Below the pieces are notes generated by a model that was not told the DNA's origin, searched no databases, and saw only the letters and a program-made list of their open reading frames with translations. A DNA stretch of 57,320 nucleotides, taken from the NCBI GenBank assembly GCA_905182995.1, contig CAJJDP010000018.1:649355-706674 (forward strand), given 5' to 3'. The stretch is from Paramecium octaurelia. Its lineage: Eukaryota; Ciliophora; Oligohymenophorea; Peniculida; Parameciidae. Positions 38,060-51,497 of the stretch are shown piece by piece. Both the position numbers and the translations under genes were made by a program. Each line of letters opens with the position of its first letter. Within the stretch, counting starts at the first letter, position 1.

Positions 38060-38593
38060 TGTCTCTGATATGTTATTTATAATAAAAAAAACCTCAATTA
38101 CTAGTAAATTGCATATAATGTATCTGGAAAGAGTACAAATATTTCAAAAATCAATGATTTCTATAATAATCAAACAACATACAATATTCTAGTTTTATAT
38201 ATAGTGGAGCACTAATATTTAGGAATTGATACTTGTTGTACAAAAGATTAATTAATATTGTAAATTAGTATTAGTACTCTGAACAAATTATGTACCCATT
38301 ATTTATAGGGATGGCTATCTATGTTAAGAGGATAAATTCAATTTTACTTCATTAGTGAAATAATTTACTTTTAAATATTAATTATTATGAAGTTGTAACA
38401 ATAATACCATTATGTAACATTTAGATGAGTGGAAACGTCTTCGATAGAATTATAATTGTTACTTGAAGATTATTAAATAATTAAAACTATCAATTTAAAA
38501 AAGAAATTTTTGCCAAAAAAATTGAATGAGAATTCCTACTTAATCCATTTAAATTGAAATAATTAATTTCTCCAAATTATAAGATATACAATA

Positions 38594-40636
38594 ATGGATA
38601 ATAATAAAAGAGTTTATAGTTTTGTTACTTATTTGCATATTAGAAGGTATGAATTTATAGTAAAATTTAGTTAAACAATTTTTTTTATTGGATAATAATC
38701 TAGTTTTGCAGAATTAAGCGATTTGCATAATTTAAAGACTAAGTTATTAGAATGTAGTTCAGTGTTGAAAGGAGTGACCACATCCATTTATGCATGGTTA
38801 GAAATTTTAGAAAATTGGGACTAGATCATCAAAGATTCAAATAATCTTTAGTAGTTAAGAAAATCATTATTATTTTATATTTAAAATAATTATATTGCCA
38901 AATTGCATGGTATTCTATGTAATGAAAGCTCAAAGGTTGTCCTTCTCAGATATGATGAGTCAATAAGTGCAGAGTATTTATAGATTAAACCTTTTTAAAT
39001 TGGAGTTCTATGGAATTATAAGGATTACTAAGTTTATTAAATATTTTTAGGAATGAGAAAGACTTGGAATTAAGTAACATTATTGAAATAAGTTAGACTA
39101 TAATCAACATTATCAATGAAATAGCTGATGAAACTAGAGATATTATCAAACAATGCTCTGATAGCCTAGAAATAATTGTTTGACTTCATCAATATATTTT
39201 ATGAAAAAAAAGTAGCTATCACTGTACAACTTGATGGATAGGAATAAACATAGGAAGAAAGCTTAAAATCTAACTATCGCATAAATCAATATAAATTAAC
39301 TAGCTTCTAGAATTCTACAAGGAGAATATCAGATTCTTCAGACTAAATCAAAAAGAAGAATTTACTAGTCCAAATCCCCTTAAGTATTCAACTTGGTTTT
39401 TAAAATATCACTATTTTTACAGTTTAATTCAAATAATTCTTGAGCCTTAATGTAAGATGAGTGATTGGAGGGGATGCAATTATATTATTTAATTCTGAAA
39501 TACCAAAAAATAATAAAATTCATAAAAATCTCCTAACTTTTAAAGTATTTTCTTGTTTGAAGTAGGACATTATTTTTCGTAAATTTTTAATTTTTGAATT
39601 CTAATCTCTAGTATTTATTGATCAGAATAAACTCATGTTTCTTTGGGTCTTTTTATTCTTTTAATGAGACAAGATTTAATTCTGAAACATCAAATATTAA
39701 GAGAGATGTTTTAAGGTCGACTATCTCAATAAGTAGAAGTTATTATCAGTTAAAGACAAGGCCTAGCCTTTCAAAACATCAAAAATAAAGGTAGTAAATC
39801 ATTTGATACAATTTTTATGCACGAATTTTAAAAAATTCGAGAAAGGATAATTTGAAGAAATCAAAATTATTCAGAATCAAACAACATTATTAGAATAAAT
39901 GATTTAGCACTATATTGATTAATATAATTAAGGTAATTTATTTGCAACATATTATGTCTTGCCTTATAGATAATTTATGTAGTTGCTAGTTTGATGGTTA
40001 AACAAAGCAAAACTATAAAATAGAAATTTCATAGAGTTGTGGTATAACTAAATCAAAAACTTATGGCTAAAATAACATATTATCTCAACTCAAGTAAAGT
40101 TAGCAAACCTGCAAGAATGTGATCAAAGAAATGTAGAGATTAGAATAAGTAGTTTAAAGAATAAACAGAGATTTGTTTTCAAAGAAATCTAGTTCTATTA
40201 AAATAAAATCCAGTACTATTTATTTTATCCAAGCTGGTAGATGAAAATTTTTAGCTATTATTATAATACTTGTTGTTTACTTTTTAGTTAGATAATATCA
40301 TAATATTTTATAAAAAAAAAGAAATCTATGTAGTTTTTCCATAAACTAGCAGTAGTTATGTTGCTTGTCTCTAATCAATCGGAAATATGAAACATCAAAA
40401 TTGAAAGAGTACTCTATTGTTGTGAATTAATTTATAATTATTTTAGGAAGACAAGTTCTTTTAGCAGTAAAATCTTTTAGAATAAATCATTAGAGAAGCA
40501 GCTTTTGCACAGTCCTCACATAACAAATAGAGCCTTTGATACGGAAAATGTTAGCCCTTAAATTTTTTAACTGAAAAATGAAATAGATATAAATGATGAT
40601 AAAAATATAAATAACCAAGAAGCTAGAAATTTGTGA
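38594..40636 (+). CDS. Unidentified gene, long open first part
   Basis: From ATG 38594 one frame stays open for 288 codons to TGA 39458-39460 (MDNNKRVYSFVTYLHIRRYE, LKTKLLECSSVLKGVTTSIY, KVVLLRYDESISAEYLQIKP). A possible 23-nt intron at about 39074-39096 would switch to an equally good frame (IINIINEIADETRDIIKQCS). Further coding-like text follows in other frames: FEEIKIIQNQTTLLEQ, an in-frame TGA at LLV*WLN, and the end HSPHITNRAFDTENVSPQIF to TGA 40634-40636. Several introns or indels must lie between. No histidine-kinase, PAS or other motif could be confirmed. Function unknown. Confidence 0.5.
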
Positions 40637-43279
40637 AGTACTTTCGCTGAATTACATATTGTTTTGCAAATATCTAAAATTAATTTGTTGGCTCAAAGTG
40701 GTTGCTATTCAATTTAACAATGAAAAAAATACTTCAATTTATTTTAATTATTACTGAGTGTTAAATTTTTACAAAATAGATAAACACATCATTGACTATT
40801 TTGGTTTTAATTTCTAGAGTTAGATTCATTTTCTTGTTTTTATAAGAATGAAACAAAACATGATATTTAAATTCCTAATATACTATTCGTAAGCTACTAA
40901 TTTGTTTTATCTATATGTATATGTGATTAATTTAATTAATCTCTATTTACATGGATACTTTTTCGTTTGATAACACCTTTAGTAATTTAAAGGTTTTATT
41001 CAATTTCATCACAATTTTATAATTCTAATTAATAGCTAATCATTCCTAATTTGTCTAAAGTTTGTCGGAGAAATTAGAAGAGAATAAAAGGAAAGTTATT
41101 TTTCTGCAGTATAAAAGAATTGCAGTATTAAAGTATTCTGCATTTAAAAATGAAATTTTTTTACATATAAAGTGAGNTAACATTATTGAAATAAGTTAGA
41201 CTATAATCAACATTATCAATGAAATAGCTGATGAAACTAGAGATATTATCAAACAATGCTCTGATAGCCTAGAAATAATTGTTTGACTTCATCAATATAT
41301 TTTATGAAAAAAAAGTAGCTATCACTGTACAACTTGATGGATAGGAATAAACATAGGAAGAAAGCTTAAAATCTAACTATCGCATAAATCAATATAAATT
41401 AACTAGCTTCTAGAATTCTACAAGGAGAATATCAGATTCTTCAGACTAAATCAAAAAGAAGAATTTACTAGTCCAAATCCCCTTAAGTATTCAACTTGGT
41501 TTTTAAAATATCACTATTTTTACAGTTTAATTCAAATAATTCTTGAGCCTTAATGTAAGATGAGTGATTGGAGGGGATGCAATTATATTATTTAATTCTG
41601 AAATACCAAAAAATAATAAAATTCATAAAAATCTCCTAACTTTTAAAGTATTTTCTTGTTTGAAGTAGGACATTATTTTTCGTAAATTTTTAATTTTTGA
41701 ATTCTAATCTCTAGTATTTATTGATCAGAATAAACTCATGTTTCTTTGGGTCTTTTTATTCTTTTAATGAGACAAGATTTAATTCTGAAACATCAAATAT
41801 TAAGAGAGATGTTTTAAGGTCGACTATCTCAATAAGTAGAAGTTATTATCAGTTAAAGACAAGGCCTAGCCTTTCAAAACATCAAAAATAAAGGTAGTAA
41901 ATCATTTGATACAATTTTTATGCACGAATTTTAAAAAATTCGAGAAAGGATAATTTGAAGAAATCAAAATTATTCAGAATCAAACAACATTATTAGAATA
42001 AATGATTTAGCACTATATTGATTAATATAATTAAGGTAATTTATTTGCAACATATTATGTCTTGCCTTATAGATAATTTATGTAGTTGCTAGTTTGATGG
42101 TTAAACAAAGCAAAACTATAAAATAGAAATTTCATAGAGTTGTGGTATAACTAAATCAAAAACTTATGGCTAAAATAACATATTATCTCAACTCAAGTAA
42201 AGTTAGCAAACCTGCAAGAATGTGATCAAAGAAATGTAGAGATTAGAATAAGTAGTTTAAAGAATAAACAGAGATTTGTTTTCAAAGAAATCTAGTTCTA
42301 TTAAAATAAAATCCAGTACTATTTATTTTATCCAAGCTGGTAGATGAAAATTTTTAGCTATTATTATAATACTTGTTGTTTACTTTTTAGTTAGATAATA
42401 TCATAATATTTTATAAAAAAAAAGAAATCTATGTAGTTTTTCCATAAACTAGCAGTAGTTATGTTGCTTGTCTCTAATCAATCGGAAATATGAAACATCA
42501 AAATTGAAAGAGTACTCTATTGTTGTGAATTAATTTATAATTATTTTAGGAAGACAAGTTCTTTTAGCAGTAAAATCTTTTAGAATAAATCATTAGAGAA
42601 GCAGCTTTTGCACAGTCCTCACATAACAAATAGAGCCTTTGATACGGAAAATGTTAGCCCTTAAATTTTTTAACTGAAAAATGAAATAGATATAAATGAT
42701 GATAAAAATATAAATAACCAAGAAGCTAGAAATTTGTGAAGTACTTTCGCTGAATTACATATTGTTTTGCAAATATCTAAAATTAATTTGTTGGCTCAAA
42801 GTGGTTGCTATTCAATTTAACAATGAAAAAAATACTTCAATTTATTTTAATTATTACTGAGTGTTAAATTTTTACAAAATAGATAAACACATCATTGACT
42901 ATTTTGGTTTTAATTTCTAGAGTTAGATTCATTTTCTTGTTTTTATAAGAATGAAACAAAACATGATATTTAAATTCCTAATATACTATTCGTAAGCTAC
43001 TAATTTGTTTTATCTATATGTATATGTGATTAATTTAATTAATCTCTATTTACATGGATACTTTTTCGTTTGATAACACCTTTAGTAATTTAAAGGTTTT
43101 ATTCAATTTCATCACAATTTTATAATTCTAATTAATAGCTAATCATTCCTAATTTGTCTAAAGTTTGTCGGAGAAATTAGAAGAGAATAAAAGGAAAGTT
43201 ATTTTTCTGCAGTATAAAAGAATTGCAGTATTAAAGTATTCTGCATTTAAAAATGAAATTTTTTTACATATAAAGTGAG
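39075..43279. repeat. Direct copy across N at 41177 (assembly overlap)
   Basis: 39075-41176 is repeated at 41178-43279 (offset 2103), so the 3' three quarters of the preceding gene reappears at 41178-42739 without its start. Confidence 0.9.
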
Positions 43280-45331
43280 TATGAATAGCAATAAAAATTA
43301 GACTTTATATATTGAATTCAAGTATTTACATTAAAAATTTAAGGAAATACTAATAAAATTTTTCTCTCACCTTAAAATTCCTAAATTTAGAGAAAATATT
43401 ACCAGTGTTTTTTAACCTAAATAGTCTATCATTTTAGTTTTTGGAATTTCTAAACTTGTTTAGCAATTAGAATTCAATTTAAATTCTTCTATTAATCTAA
43501 ATTTATCTAAATAGTTATGAAATAGATTGACCTACAATGAGAAGTTTAATATTAATAAAATCTCCAGAATATTTACATGAGACTAATTCATTATATATAG
43601 TACTCTAATGTAAATTGATCCTCATATATTCTATAGTATGAGATAATGATTATTAGATTTTTCAATGTATCTATTATAAAGTCAGGGAACATTTATATAT
43701 CTTATTAGATACCAACTCTTATTGGGTCTGTAAATTTAAAATCATTTAATTTGAAATTATCATCCAAGTTTAAGATCATTTTACAATCTCCGCTTTGAAT
43801 CTCAAAGCATTTACTTAATAAATAATTAATTAATCAAATAAGAATGAAACAAAAATTAAGTTTACTATTTTATAATAGTTATGTAATAATCTTTCGTGCC
43901 TTTCTTTTAATTACTTCAAAAAATGTAATTTTCCTTAATAAATAAATCCTATTTTTATTGTTTGATTCAATTCAGCTCATCTCATATAAGGAATCACATG
44001 CTTAATCAATAGCTAATCATTTGTCACAATGATATATATATTAACAATAATATGTAAGAAAAATAAACAGCAAAATAATATAATTATGATTCAATCTACC
44101 NTTTACAAAATAGATAAACACATCATTGACTATTTTGGTTTTAATTTCTAGAGTTAGATTCATTTTCTTGTTTTTATAAGAATGAAACAAAACATGATAT
44201 TTAAATTCCTAATATACTATTCGTAAGCTACTAATTTGTTTTATCTATATGTATATGTGATTAATTTAATTAATCTCTATTTACATGGATACTTTTTCGT
44301 TTGATAACACCTTTAGTAATTTAAAGGTTTTATTCAATTTCATCACAATTTTATAATTCTAATTAATAGCTAATCATTCCTAATTTGTCTAAAGTTTGTC
44401 GGAGAAATTAGAAGAGAATAAAAGGAAAGTTATTTTTCTGCAGTATAAAAGAATTGCAGTATTAAAGTATTCTGCATTTAAAAATGAAATTTTTTTACAT
44501 ATAAAGTGAGTATGAATAGCAATAAAAATTAGACTTTATATATTGAATTCAAGTATTTACATTAAAAATTTAAGGAAATACTAATAAAATTTTTCTCTCA
44601 CCTTAAAATTCCTAAATTTAGAGAAAATATTACCAGTGTTTTTTAACCTAAATAGTCTATCATTTTAGTTTTTGGAATTTCTAAACTTGTTTAGCAATTA
44701 GAATTCAATTTAAATTCTTCTATTAATCTAAATTTATCTAAATAGTTATGAAATAGATTGACCTACAATGAGAAGTTTAATATTAATAAAATCTCCAGAA
44801 TATTTACATGAGACTAATTCATTATATATAGTACTCTAATGTAAATTGATCCTCATATATTCTATAGTATGAGATAATGATTATTAGATTTTTCAATGTA
44901 TCTATTATAAAGTCAGGGAACATTTATATATCTTATTAGATACCAACTCTTATTGGGTCTGTAAATTTAAAATCATTTAATTTGAAATTATCATCCAAGT
45001 TTAAGATCATTTTACAATCTCCGCTTTGAATCTCAAAGCATTTACTTAATAAATAATTAATTAATCAAATAAGAATGAAACAAAAATTAAGTTTACTATT
45101 TTATAATAGTTATGTAATAATCTTTCGTGCCTTTCTTTTAATTACTTCAAAAAATGTAATTTTCCTTAATAAATAAATCCTATTTTTATTGTTTGATTCA
45201 ATTCAGCTCATCTCATATAAGGAATCACATGCTTAATCAATAGCTAATCATTTGTCACAATGATATATATATTAACAATAATATGTAAGAAAAATAAACA
45301 GCAAAATAATATAATTATGATTCAATCTACC
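42871..45331. repeat. Direct copy across N at 44101 (assembly overlap)
   Basis: 42871-44100 is repeated at 44102-45331 (offset 1231). The first 409 nt of the block also occur at 40768-41176, so piece 41178-44100 is wholly covered by its neighbours. The content is noncoding in appearance. Confidence 0.9.
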
Positions 45332-45802
45332 ATTTTCAAAGAAGGACTCAATATGTTGACAAACAATAGTTAATGAATACGATTCTCTAATACTAAATCT
45401 TGTAGGATTGAAAAAATAATTATTTAGTCTTGTAAAGAATGGGCCCTAAATTAACCCTAATTGTACTATCATAAATATTTTGTTATATAACCACCTAATA
45501 TGACAATTTTCCTTTAGAATATAGACTTATAACTAAGGATTAAACACTCTTTTTTTTTATCAATGAACTTTTAATTAAATGTTTGAATTATTTTATTTTT
45601 AAACTACACTTTCATTCAAAAGTATGATGGATCTTTGGGTAATTATTAAGAAAAATGATTTCTCTAATTTTTATCGTTTGCAGACTTACTCAATACACCA
45701 TTCTTGAGAAATTTCATTCATTTATTAATTTTTTGTAATATTGGAGCAAATTTTTAAACAGTATCAGTAATTAGTCAGATAATAAAGGTCCAAATAAAAA
45801 GG

Positions 45803-46114
45803 ATGAGCAAAAAGATGACTTTTATTGAACAGATTCTTCAATAATTTAACAATAATTATCCATTTCCTCTAACTTCAAATTTATTATTGATTTTAATATT
45901 TTAATCTCATTTATTAAATATAAATATATTATTTAAATAATGGCCTCAAAACTCTTAGGGTAAACTTTTGGACTTTTGCACTCTTAAAATAAACTATAGT
46001 CTAATAAAGGATTCAAAACTGTTAGTGGCATTCATTTTTAGTCGTAAATTTATATTGTATCTCTAGCTTGTAAATAGCTTTTTAAGATTTTATTCAGAAA
46101 TTACTATTGATTGA
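45803..46114 (+). CDS. Hypothetical 103-residue ORF
   Basis: ATG 45803 to TGA 46112-46114. The start MSKKMTFIEQILQQFNNNYP is protein-like; the rest is hydrophobic and AT-driven (NLLLILIFQSHLLNINILF). It could be a small membrane protein or chance. The surrounding 43.3-46.5 kb shows nothing else. Confidence 0.2.
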
Positions 46115-46525
46115 TATTCAGGAATGTCTGTTTAATTTATTAAAGGGGTATCACAGCCTACAATTGATAATTAAACAAATTAATTGCATTCTTACAATTT
46201 TACATTTTTGACTAAGACTAAATAATTAATGTTTGATTATGTCTAAAAAAGGCTTGTTTAAAGAATTCAAATTCTATTTAGCAATACTCAAAATTTAGTA
46301 TTCTTAGCAAATGTGCTTGTTTCAAAATAATAATTAAAATTACTGTATTCAATAAATATTCATTTTCAGGTAATTTTTCACCAAATATTAAAAATTCATT
46401 CCTATAATTCTTTTTTAATTATAGTATTTATTTAAAACTGATATTTTTTATTATTTGATAAATAATAATGATTATTTTTATGGCATTAGTGCAAATAACT
46501 TTTTAAAATGTGATCTATAATTTTG

Positions 46526-49500
46526 ATGCGAATTTGGATTAATTGGATGGTACTTTTGTAAAGTTATCAATTAGGATGGTCAAATGTGTTGAGTTTCCAG
46601 TCATGTGGTGTTTCATATTACTTTTTGGGATCCTATCTTGATACGTCTGTAATTAGTAGATTGATTTTAAATCTAGAGTCTCATTATGTAATTAAGATTG
46701 AGGGTTATTTTCTTCGGTAATGATATTTATTAATTTCAAAGTATTAATGAAAATGATGAATTTTCATTCTTTCTTGATGGTTATTAGTTAGAATAACTAT
46801 TGATTCACGATGAAGAGGCAAGTAGCGATTGTGGGTCGATATGGATATCAAATATTTCAATTATTCATTAGCATAACAGAAGAACAGGCTTAATTTAAAT
46901 AGGCTAACCGTAAGGAGGAATTATTAAACTTTAAATAAGCATACTGAATTGTTAGGAAGAATGTATTGGATGTATTTGGAATTACCCAATTAATTGTGCA
47001 AAATGGATGCTGCACTAATATTCATTTAATTATAAATAGATGACTTCTTCTGAGGGATGGGATGACATTCTTAATTATCATTAGGATTCTTCTAGATGTG
47101 ATGGATGCTAATATTTAAAGTTTAAAGATATTTCTTACTCAACTTAAATACCATTTCATTAAGATATATTAATCAGGTTTTATAAAGGATCATTAAATTC
47201 TCTTATATTAAACTATATGTATGAGAAAGTATGGATTTTGGGGGGTGAATAGGTAGTTGAAATTTTTATAGTAAATTACCCAAACGAGATTTTGAATTTG
47301 AATATTAAATCAGAAGATATTAACGAAGAAAGCTGGATAAGAGATTTTGAAATATATTACACAATGCCTGAACTTTAAATTTTAGGTCTAAATTAAGGCT
47401 GCTAAGACTTGATAGGAGATCAATGTCTAAATTGTTAAGATGGTTGGATTTTAGATGAATTTCAATAAAGTTGCAGTCCTATCTGTGGGGACATGATAAT
47501 CAAAGGGTATGAAGAATGCGATGATGGAAATTTGATATCTTATGATGGTTGTTTTTAATGCAAACATTAATGTATTGATTCTTGCAAAACTTGCATTTTA
47601 GGAATTTGTAAACAATGTCTAGAGGGTTTTGTTCTTAATTCAAATAATTATTGTGATCCGTAATGTGGAGATGGCATTGTGATTCCTTATTCAATTGAAT
47701 AATGTGACATTAAAGATGATGAAGATTAGAGTGGTTGTAAAGATTGCAAATATACTAATTGTAAACAAAGCTTTTTATCTAATTGTTTAGAATGTGAAGA
47801 AGGGTTTATATTTTTAGTTGATTAATGCTACCCTTATTGTGATAATATAAATTTTCTTGAATAACTTGAAAATTGTGAGGATGGAGATTTGCAATCTTTT
47901 CAGGATTGCATAGAAGATGGTATTATATATCATCAAAGAAAATGTAGGCTAGAATGTGGATAGGGATATGAATTAATTGATAATAGTTGTCATTCAGTTT
48001 GTGGAGATAAGATTGTCACTACAGAAGAAGAATGTGATGATGGCAATGCAATTATATTTGATGGTTGTTTTGATTGTATTTATTCTTGTCCAGAAAATTG
48101 TAGTAATTGTTATCAAGGTATTTGTTTAGAGTGTCAAAGTCACTATTATCTGCATAGTTAAAATTTATGTAAAATATAGGTAATTTGTGGAGATGGATTG
48201 GTTTAAGAATAAGAGGAATGTGATGATGGTAATGATTAAGTTGGTGATGGTTGTTTGAAATGTGAAATCGAATAAAATTGGGTTTGTAACTCAATAATGA
48301 AAGATTCTTATAGCTAATGTATATTTGTAAAAGCTCCTCACTTAATAATTAATTACCTTAATATGACTCAAAATAAATAGTACATAAGTATAAGATTTAA
48401 TTAGTAGGTTAAAGTCAATACTACTAAACTTCTATCTAATACTATTTCATATAAATTAATTAATATAGACAATTAACATTGGAGAAGCAGCCTTTAAATT
48501 AAATAAGATGTAGGCTCATATGTGACATTTGGAGAGTATGTTTTAGAGATAGAAGTGCTTTAACTACTTGATTTTAGACCTACGTTGCAAATCTAATTAA
48601 ATCAATCAGTTTTTAATATTGATAATGCATTCTTAGAAGATTATACAAAATTTCTAACTTTAGATTATCCAAAATATCTAAATGAATAGCAAATGGATTA
48701 TTCATAAAAATTGAAAAATACTAATATTTACCTTATTTACACATTGTCAGCAATTACTGCACTAAGTTTATTATTTGGTACTGGAGATCTTTTTGTTGAA
48801 GTTCTGACAATTTTATAATATTAATAATACTTAAGATACATAAATCTCAAATATCCTTTAAATCTCGAAATATATTTCTCTTTTAATGATTTATTATCAA
48901 TTGATCCATTACTAGAATTTATTCATTTTGAGTTTATCTTTAATTTTATTAATATTTAAACCGACTAAGAATATTCAGAAGGAAAAATAATTAAATAAAA
49001 CTCTAATTTGATAATTAATCTTTCATCTCAAATACTTTAATGCGTTATTTTTTTACTTCTTATGTTAATTTCAAAATGGATTAAAAAAGTGATTTACAAT
49101 TGGATATTTTGCTCTCGATACTTTGAATGTATGTCATCCTTATCTAAATTTATGAGCCCAACTATTGTGGTTAAGTTTAGTTAACTATTATATGATAATT
49201 GCTTGAATGTTATTGAGTTGGAACATTATATATCCTTTTCAGGATTATAAAAAGCTTTCTTACTTAATGGTTGGGATATGATATTTAAAATTTTATTGTA
49301 TACTAGAAACATTTAAATTAATAATTATTTAGACATTAGCCAGATAGTAATAGCAATTATAATACTAATTTTATATTTTGTAGTAATATTGAATAATTTT
49401 CCAGGTAGAGTATTGAAATTATAACCCTAAAAACAGAAAACTTTTGAAATTCTTAATTTTGTGAGGTAATTCCTATTTTTATTATTTTTGATATATGTAT

Positions 49501-49907
49501 AAAGTTAACAGCTGCTTTAATTAGGATTGCTTCTTTTGACAAATATTTTTGAGATCAACGTAATTTTTAATTATCGTTCTATTCTCAGTAAATATAATTA
49601 TATTGTATAAATGACAGTTGAGATATCAGTATTGATATTTATGCTTAGTTCATTCTTTTACATTGAAGAGTTTAGTTAATATATTAATGAAGCGTAAAAG
49701 ATATTATTAGGATGGTTCTAGGCAATCCTATTATCCTCAGGAATTGTAATTGAATTGGTGATGATTATATACAAGTCTAACATTATAATAAGATAAAAAT
49801 GCACAAAAAAATAATTGATTAAATAGTAACCAATAACTAAAAATCTTGTAGACGAATAAATGGTCTGGCAGAATAAAAAAATTTTAATCAAATTTGATCA
49901 GCCTTGA
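46526..49907 (+). CDS. Cysteine-rich, multi-pass surface protein
   Basis: Predicted cell-surface protein of about 1112 residues, ending at TGA 49905-49907. Introns at 46579-46600 (22 nt) and 46656-46676 (21 nt, carrying the in-frame TGA) give one frame divisible by three. The extracellular half has a lectin- or jelly-roll-like start (HVVFHITFWDPILIRLQL, GNDIYQF), then Cys-rich repeats: CGDMIIKGYEECDDGN, CGDGIVIPYSIEQCD, CGDKIVTTEEECDDGN, CGDGLVQEQEECDDGN, each followed by DGC..C and CxxC spacers. This is the ECDDGN (DUF4215-like) repeat common in ciliate surface proteins. The C-terminal third has about six hydrophobic segments (IYLIYTLSAITALSLLFG, VIAIIILILYFVVIL, EISVLIFMLSSFFYI, FQAILLSSGIVIELVMIIY) and a basic tail. 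The chosen ATG lacks a clear signal peptide, so an upstream exon may be missing. Confidence 0.85.
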
Positions 49908-50357
49908 TGATTAGTCATTATAATCTTAAATATATATATACTTATTTTACATAAAATTTTCCTTAATATTTAATTTGATTTCAATTACTTTAAATTATCA
50001 ATTGGTAAATTATTGTATTACTCCAACCATCTGTTTAAGTATAACAAAATAATAATTAAATGCTTGATTTGAATAATTAGCCCTAGTTCTTATATTTACT
50101 TTAAATTGATACAAAGAGCTTTAAGTCTTCATAAATTTATAAAATAATATAAACTATTTAAATCGAGCAAATATTCTAAGCAAAACCATTAAGGGTTTAT
50201 ATCTCAATACTTGTTTTCATCTCCATGATAGGCAGATGTTATTATTGATTTAAAAATTTTAGGAAGAAGATTGTGGCTTCGATTTCATCAAAATACCATT
50301 TTTTTATTAAAATCAATTAAATAATGATTCGTAACAGTTATTTTTTGTAATAAGGTC
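49908..50357. other. No gene recognised
   Basis: AT-rich spacer of about 450 nt between two plus-strand genes. Confidence 0.4.
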
Positions 50358-51497
50358 ATGCATACTAAGTTTTGGAAAGTTTCCAAAAATGAAATATCAA
50401 TATCTGAAGAACTAATATCTGAAGAACTTTTAGAAAATGATGCCTGAAAATGCTCAACAGTCTATTTATTAAATATAATAACTGATAAGTTAGTGAATTT
50501 TAGAATTAAATTTCGCTAATTAAAAGTAATGTGAATTTAGGAAACATATTAATAATATAATATGTGTTCAAAAACATAAATCAGAAATAGATTTATTTGA
50601 CCTTTAAGCAAAATTAAATCTTTTCATCAACAAAGATAGCTTGTATAAAGCGTATGTAATATTCTCCTGCATAATGCATTACTTTAGAACACATTTGTAT
50701 TCATAAATTGGATTAAATAATCAGTTGCTAATAAAGGGTATAAAATATACTTAATAAATGATCAACAACTTCTTTTGGTAACTATGGGTACAGATATTGA
50801 TGATATTTTAGTATTTGAATATAGGGAAAAGTTTTTAAATAAAATACTAATGTAAAAAGATGATATGAATTTTCAAACGTACATAAGGCTAGAAAAAAAT
50901 ATTTTAATGCTAATCTATTTATTTCGATAATTAATAGATGGTAAACTAAAGGTTTATCAATAATTGAATTATTAATTAAAATCGGTTTTTGGGAATATGA
51001 ACAAAAATGGAGGGTATTTAGTGTTTTGGGATTAGAAGTAAGAAAGCATTATACTTATGAATTAATTTTATATAAAAATTATTTCTGATTTTATTAAAAA
51101 TAATAAATATTTAAATGAATTAAATTCATCATATTTAATGTTAATTAGCAATAATAAATAGAGTTATTTGGTGATAACTAAAGTATAAAATTAATAACAA
51201 TCGATTGATAAATGATATTCTATCAATTTTATTATTTGAATCATTATGATATATGATCTCTCAATTTAAACAATAGTAATGAGAGTGGTGGAACCGATAA
51301 AGTTGGTACCTCTTAATTTATAGAATGGTATTATAGAAATATATAGGTAATTAAAAATTAAGAAAACATAGATTTCTCGAGGATTTTAATCTGCAAGAAT
51401 TATTACCGTTGATATATATTTATATAATAAAGTTGAAGAATTTACAGGTAATTCTATTCTAATCAACAATAATGAACTAAAAATCTAAACTGAATGA
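50358..51497 (+). pseudogene. Unidentified gene with interruptions
   Basis: ATG 50358 reads MHTKFWKVSKNEISISEELI but meets TGA near 50443. The next readable exon (CVQKHKSEIDLFDLQAKLNL) is joined by a 32-nt intron at 50656-50687 to NTFVFINWIKQSVANKGYKI, and the frame runs through VTMGTDIDDILVFEYREKFL to TGA 51213-51215. After a one-base shift and one more TGA (51254-51256) it resumes as SLNLNNSNESGGTDKVGTSQ, crosses a 25-nt intron at 51347-51371 and ends KVEEFTGNSILINNNELKI, TGA 51495-51497. Exon lengths fit exactly in the last part. The composition is convincing but the gene is broken at two or three points. No domain recognised. Confidence 0.5.

Larger units (their letters stand above)
34380..38286. 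repeat. Direct copy across N at 36333 (assembly overlap)
   Basis: 34380-36332 is repeated at 36334-38286 (offset 1954), duplicating the F5/8C gene and the TAA microsatellite with the same repeat number in both copies. An identical microsatellite length argues for one locus read twice rather than two loci. Confidence 0.9.

Noticed and set aside
39075..40636. Histidine kinase assignment for the gene at 38.6-40.6 kb
   Set aside because: No H-box, N-box or G-box motif could be found in any frame, so the gene is left unidentified.
48052..48294. Minus-strand His/Asn-rich ORF
   Set aside because: It is the antisense shadow of the Cys-rich, Asp-rich repeats of the surface protein.
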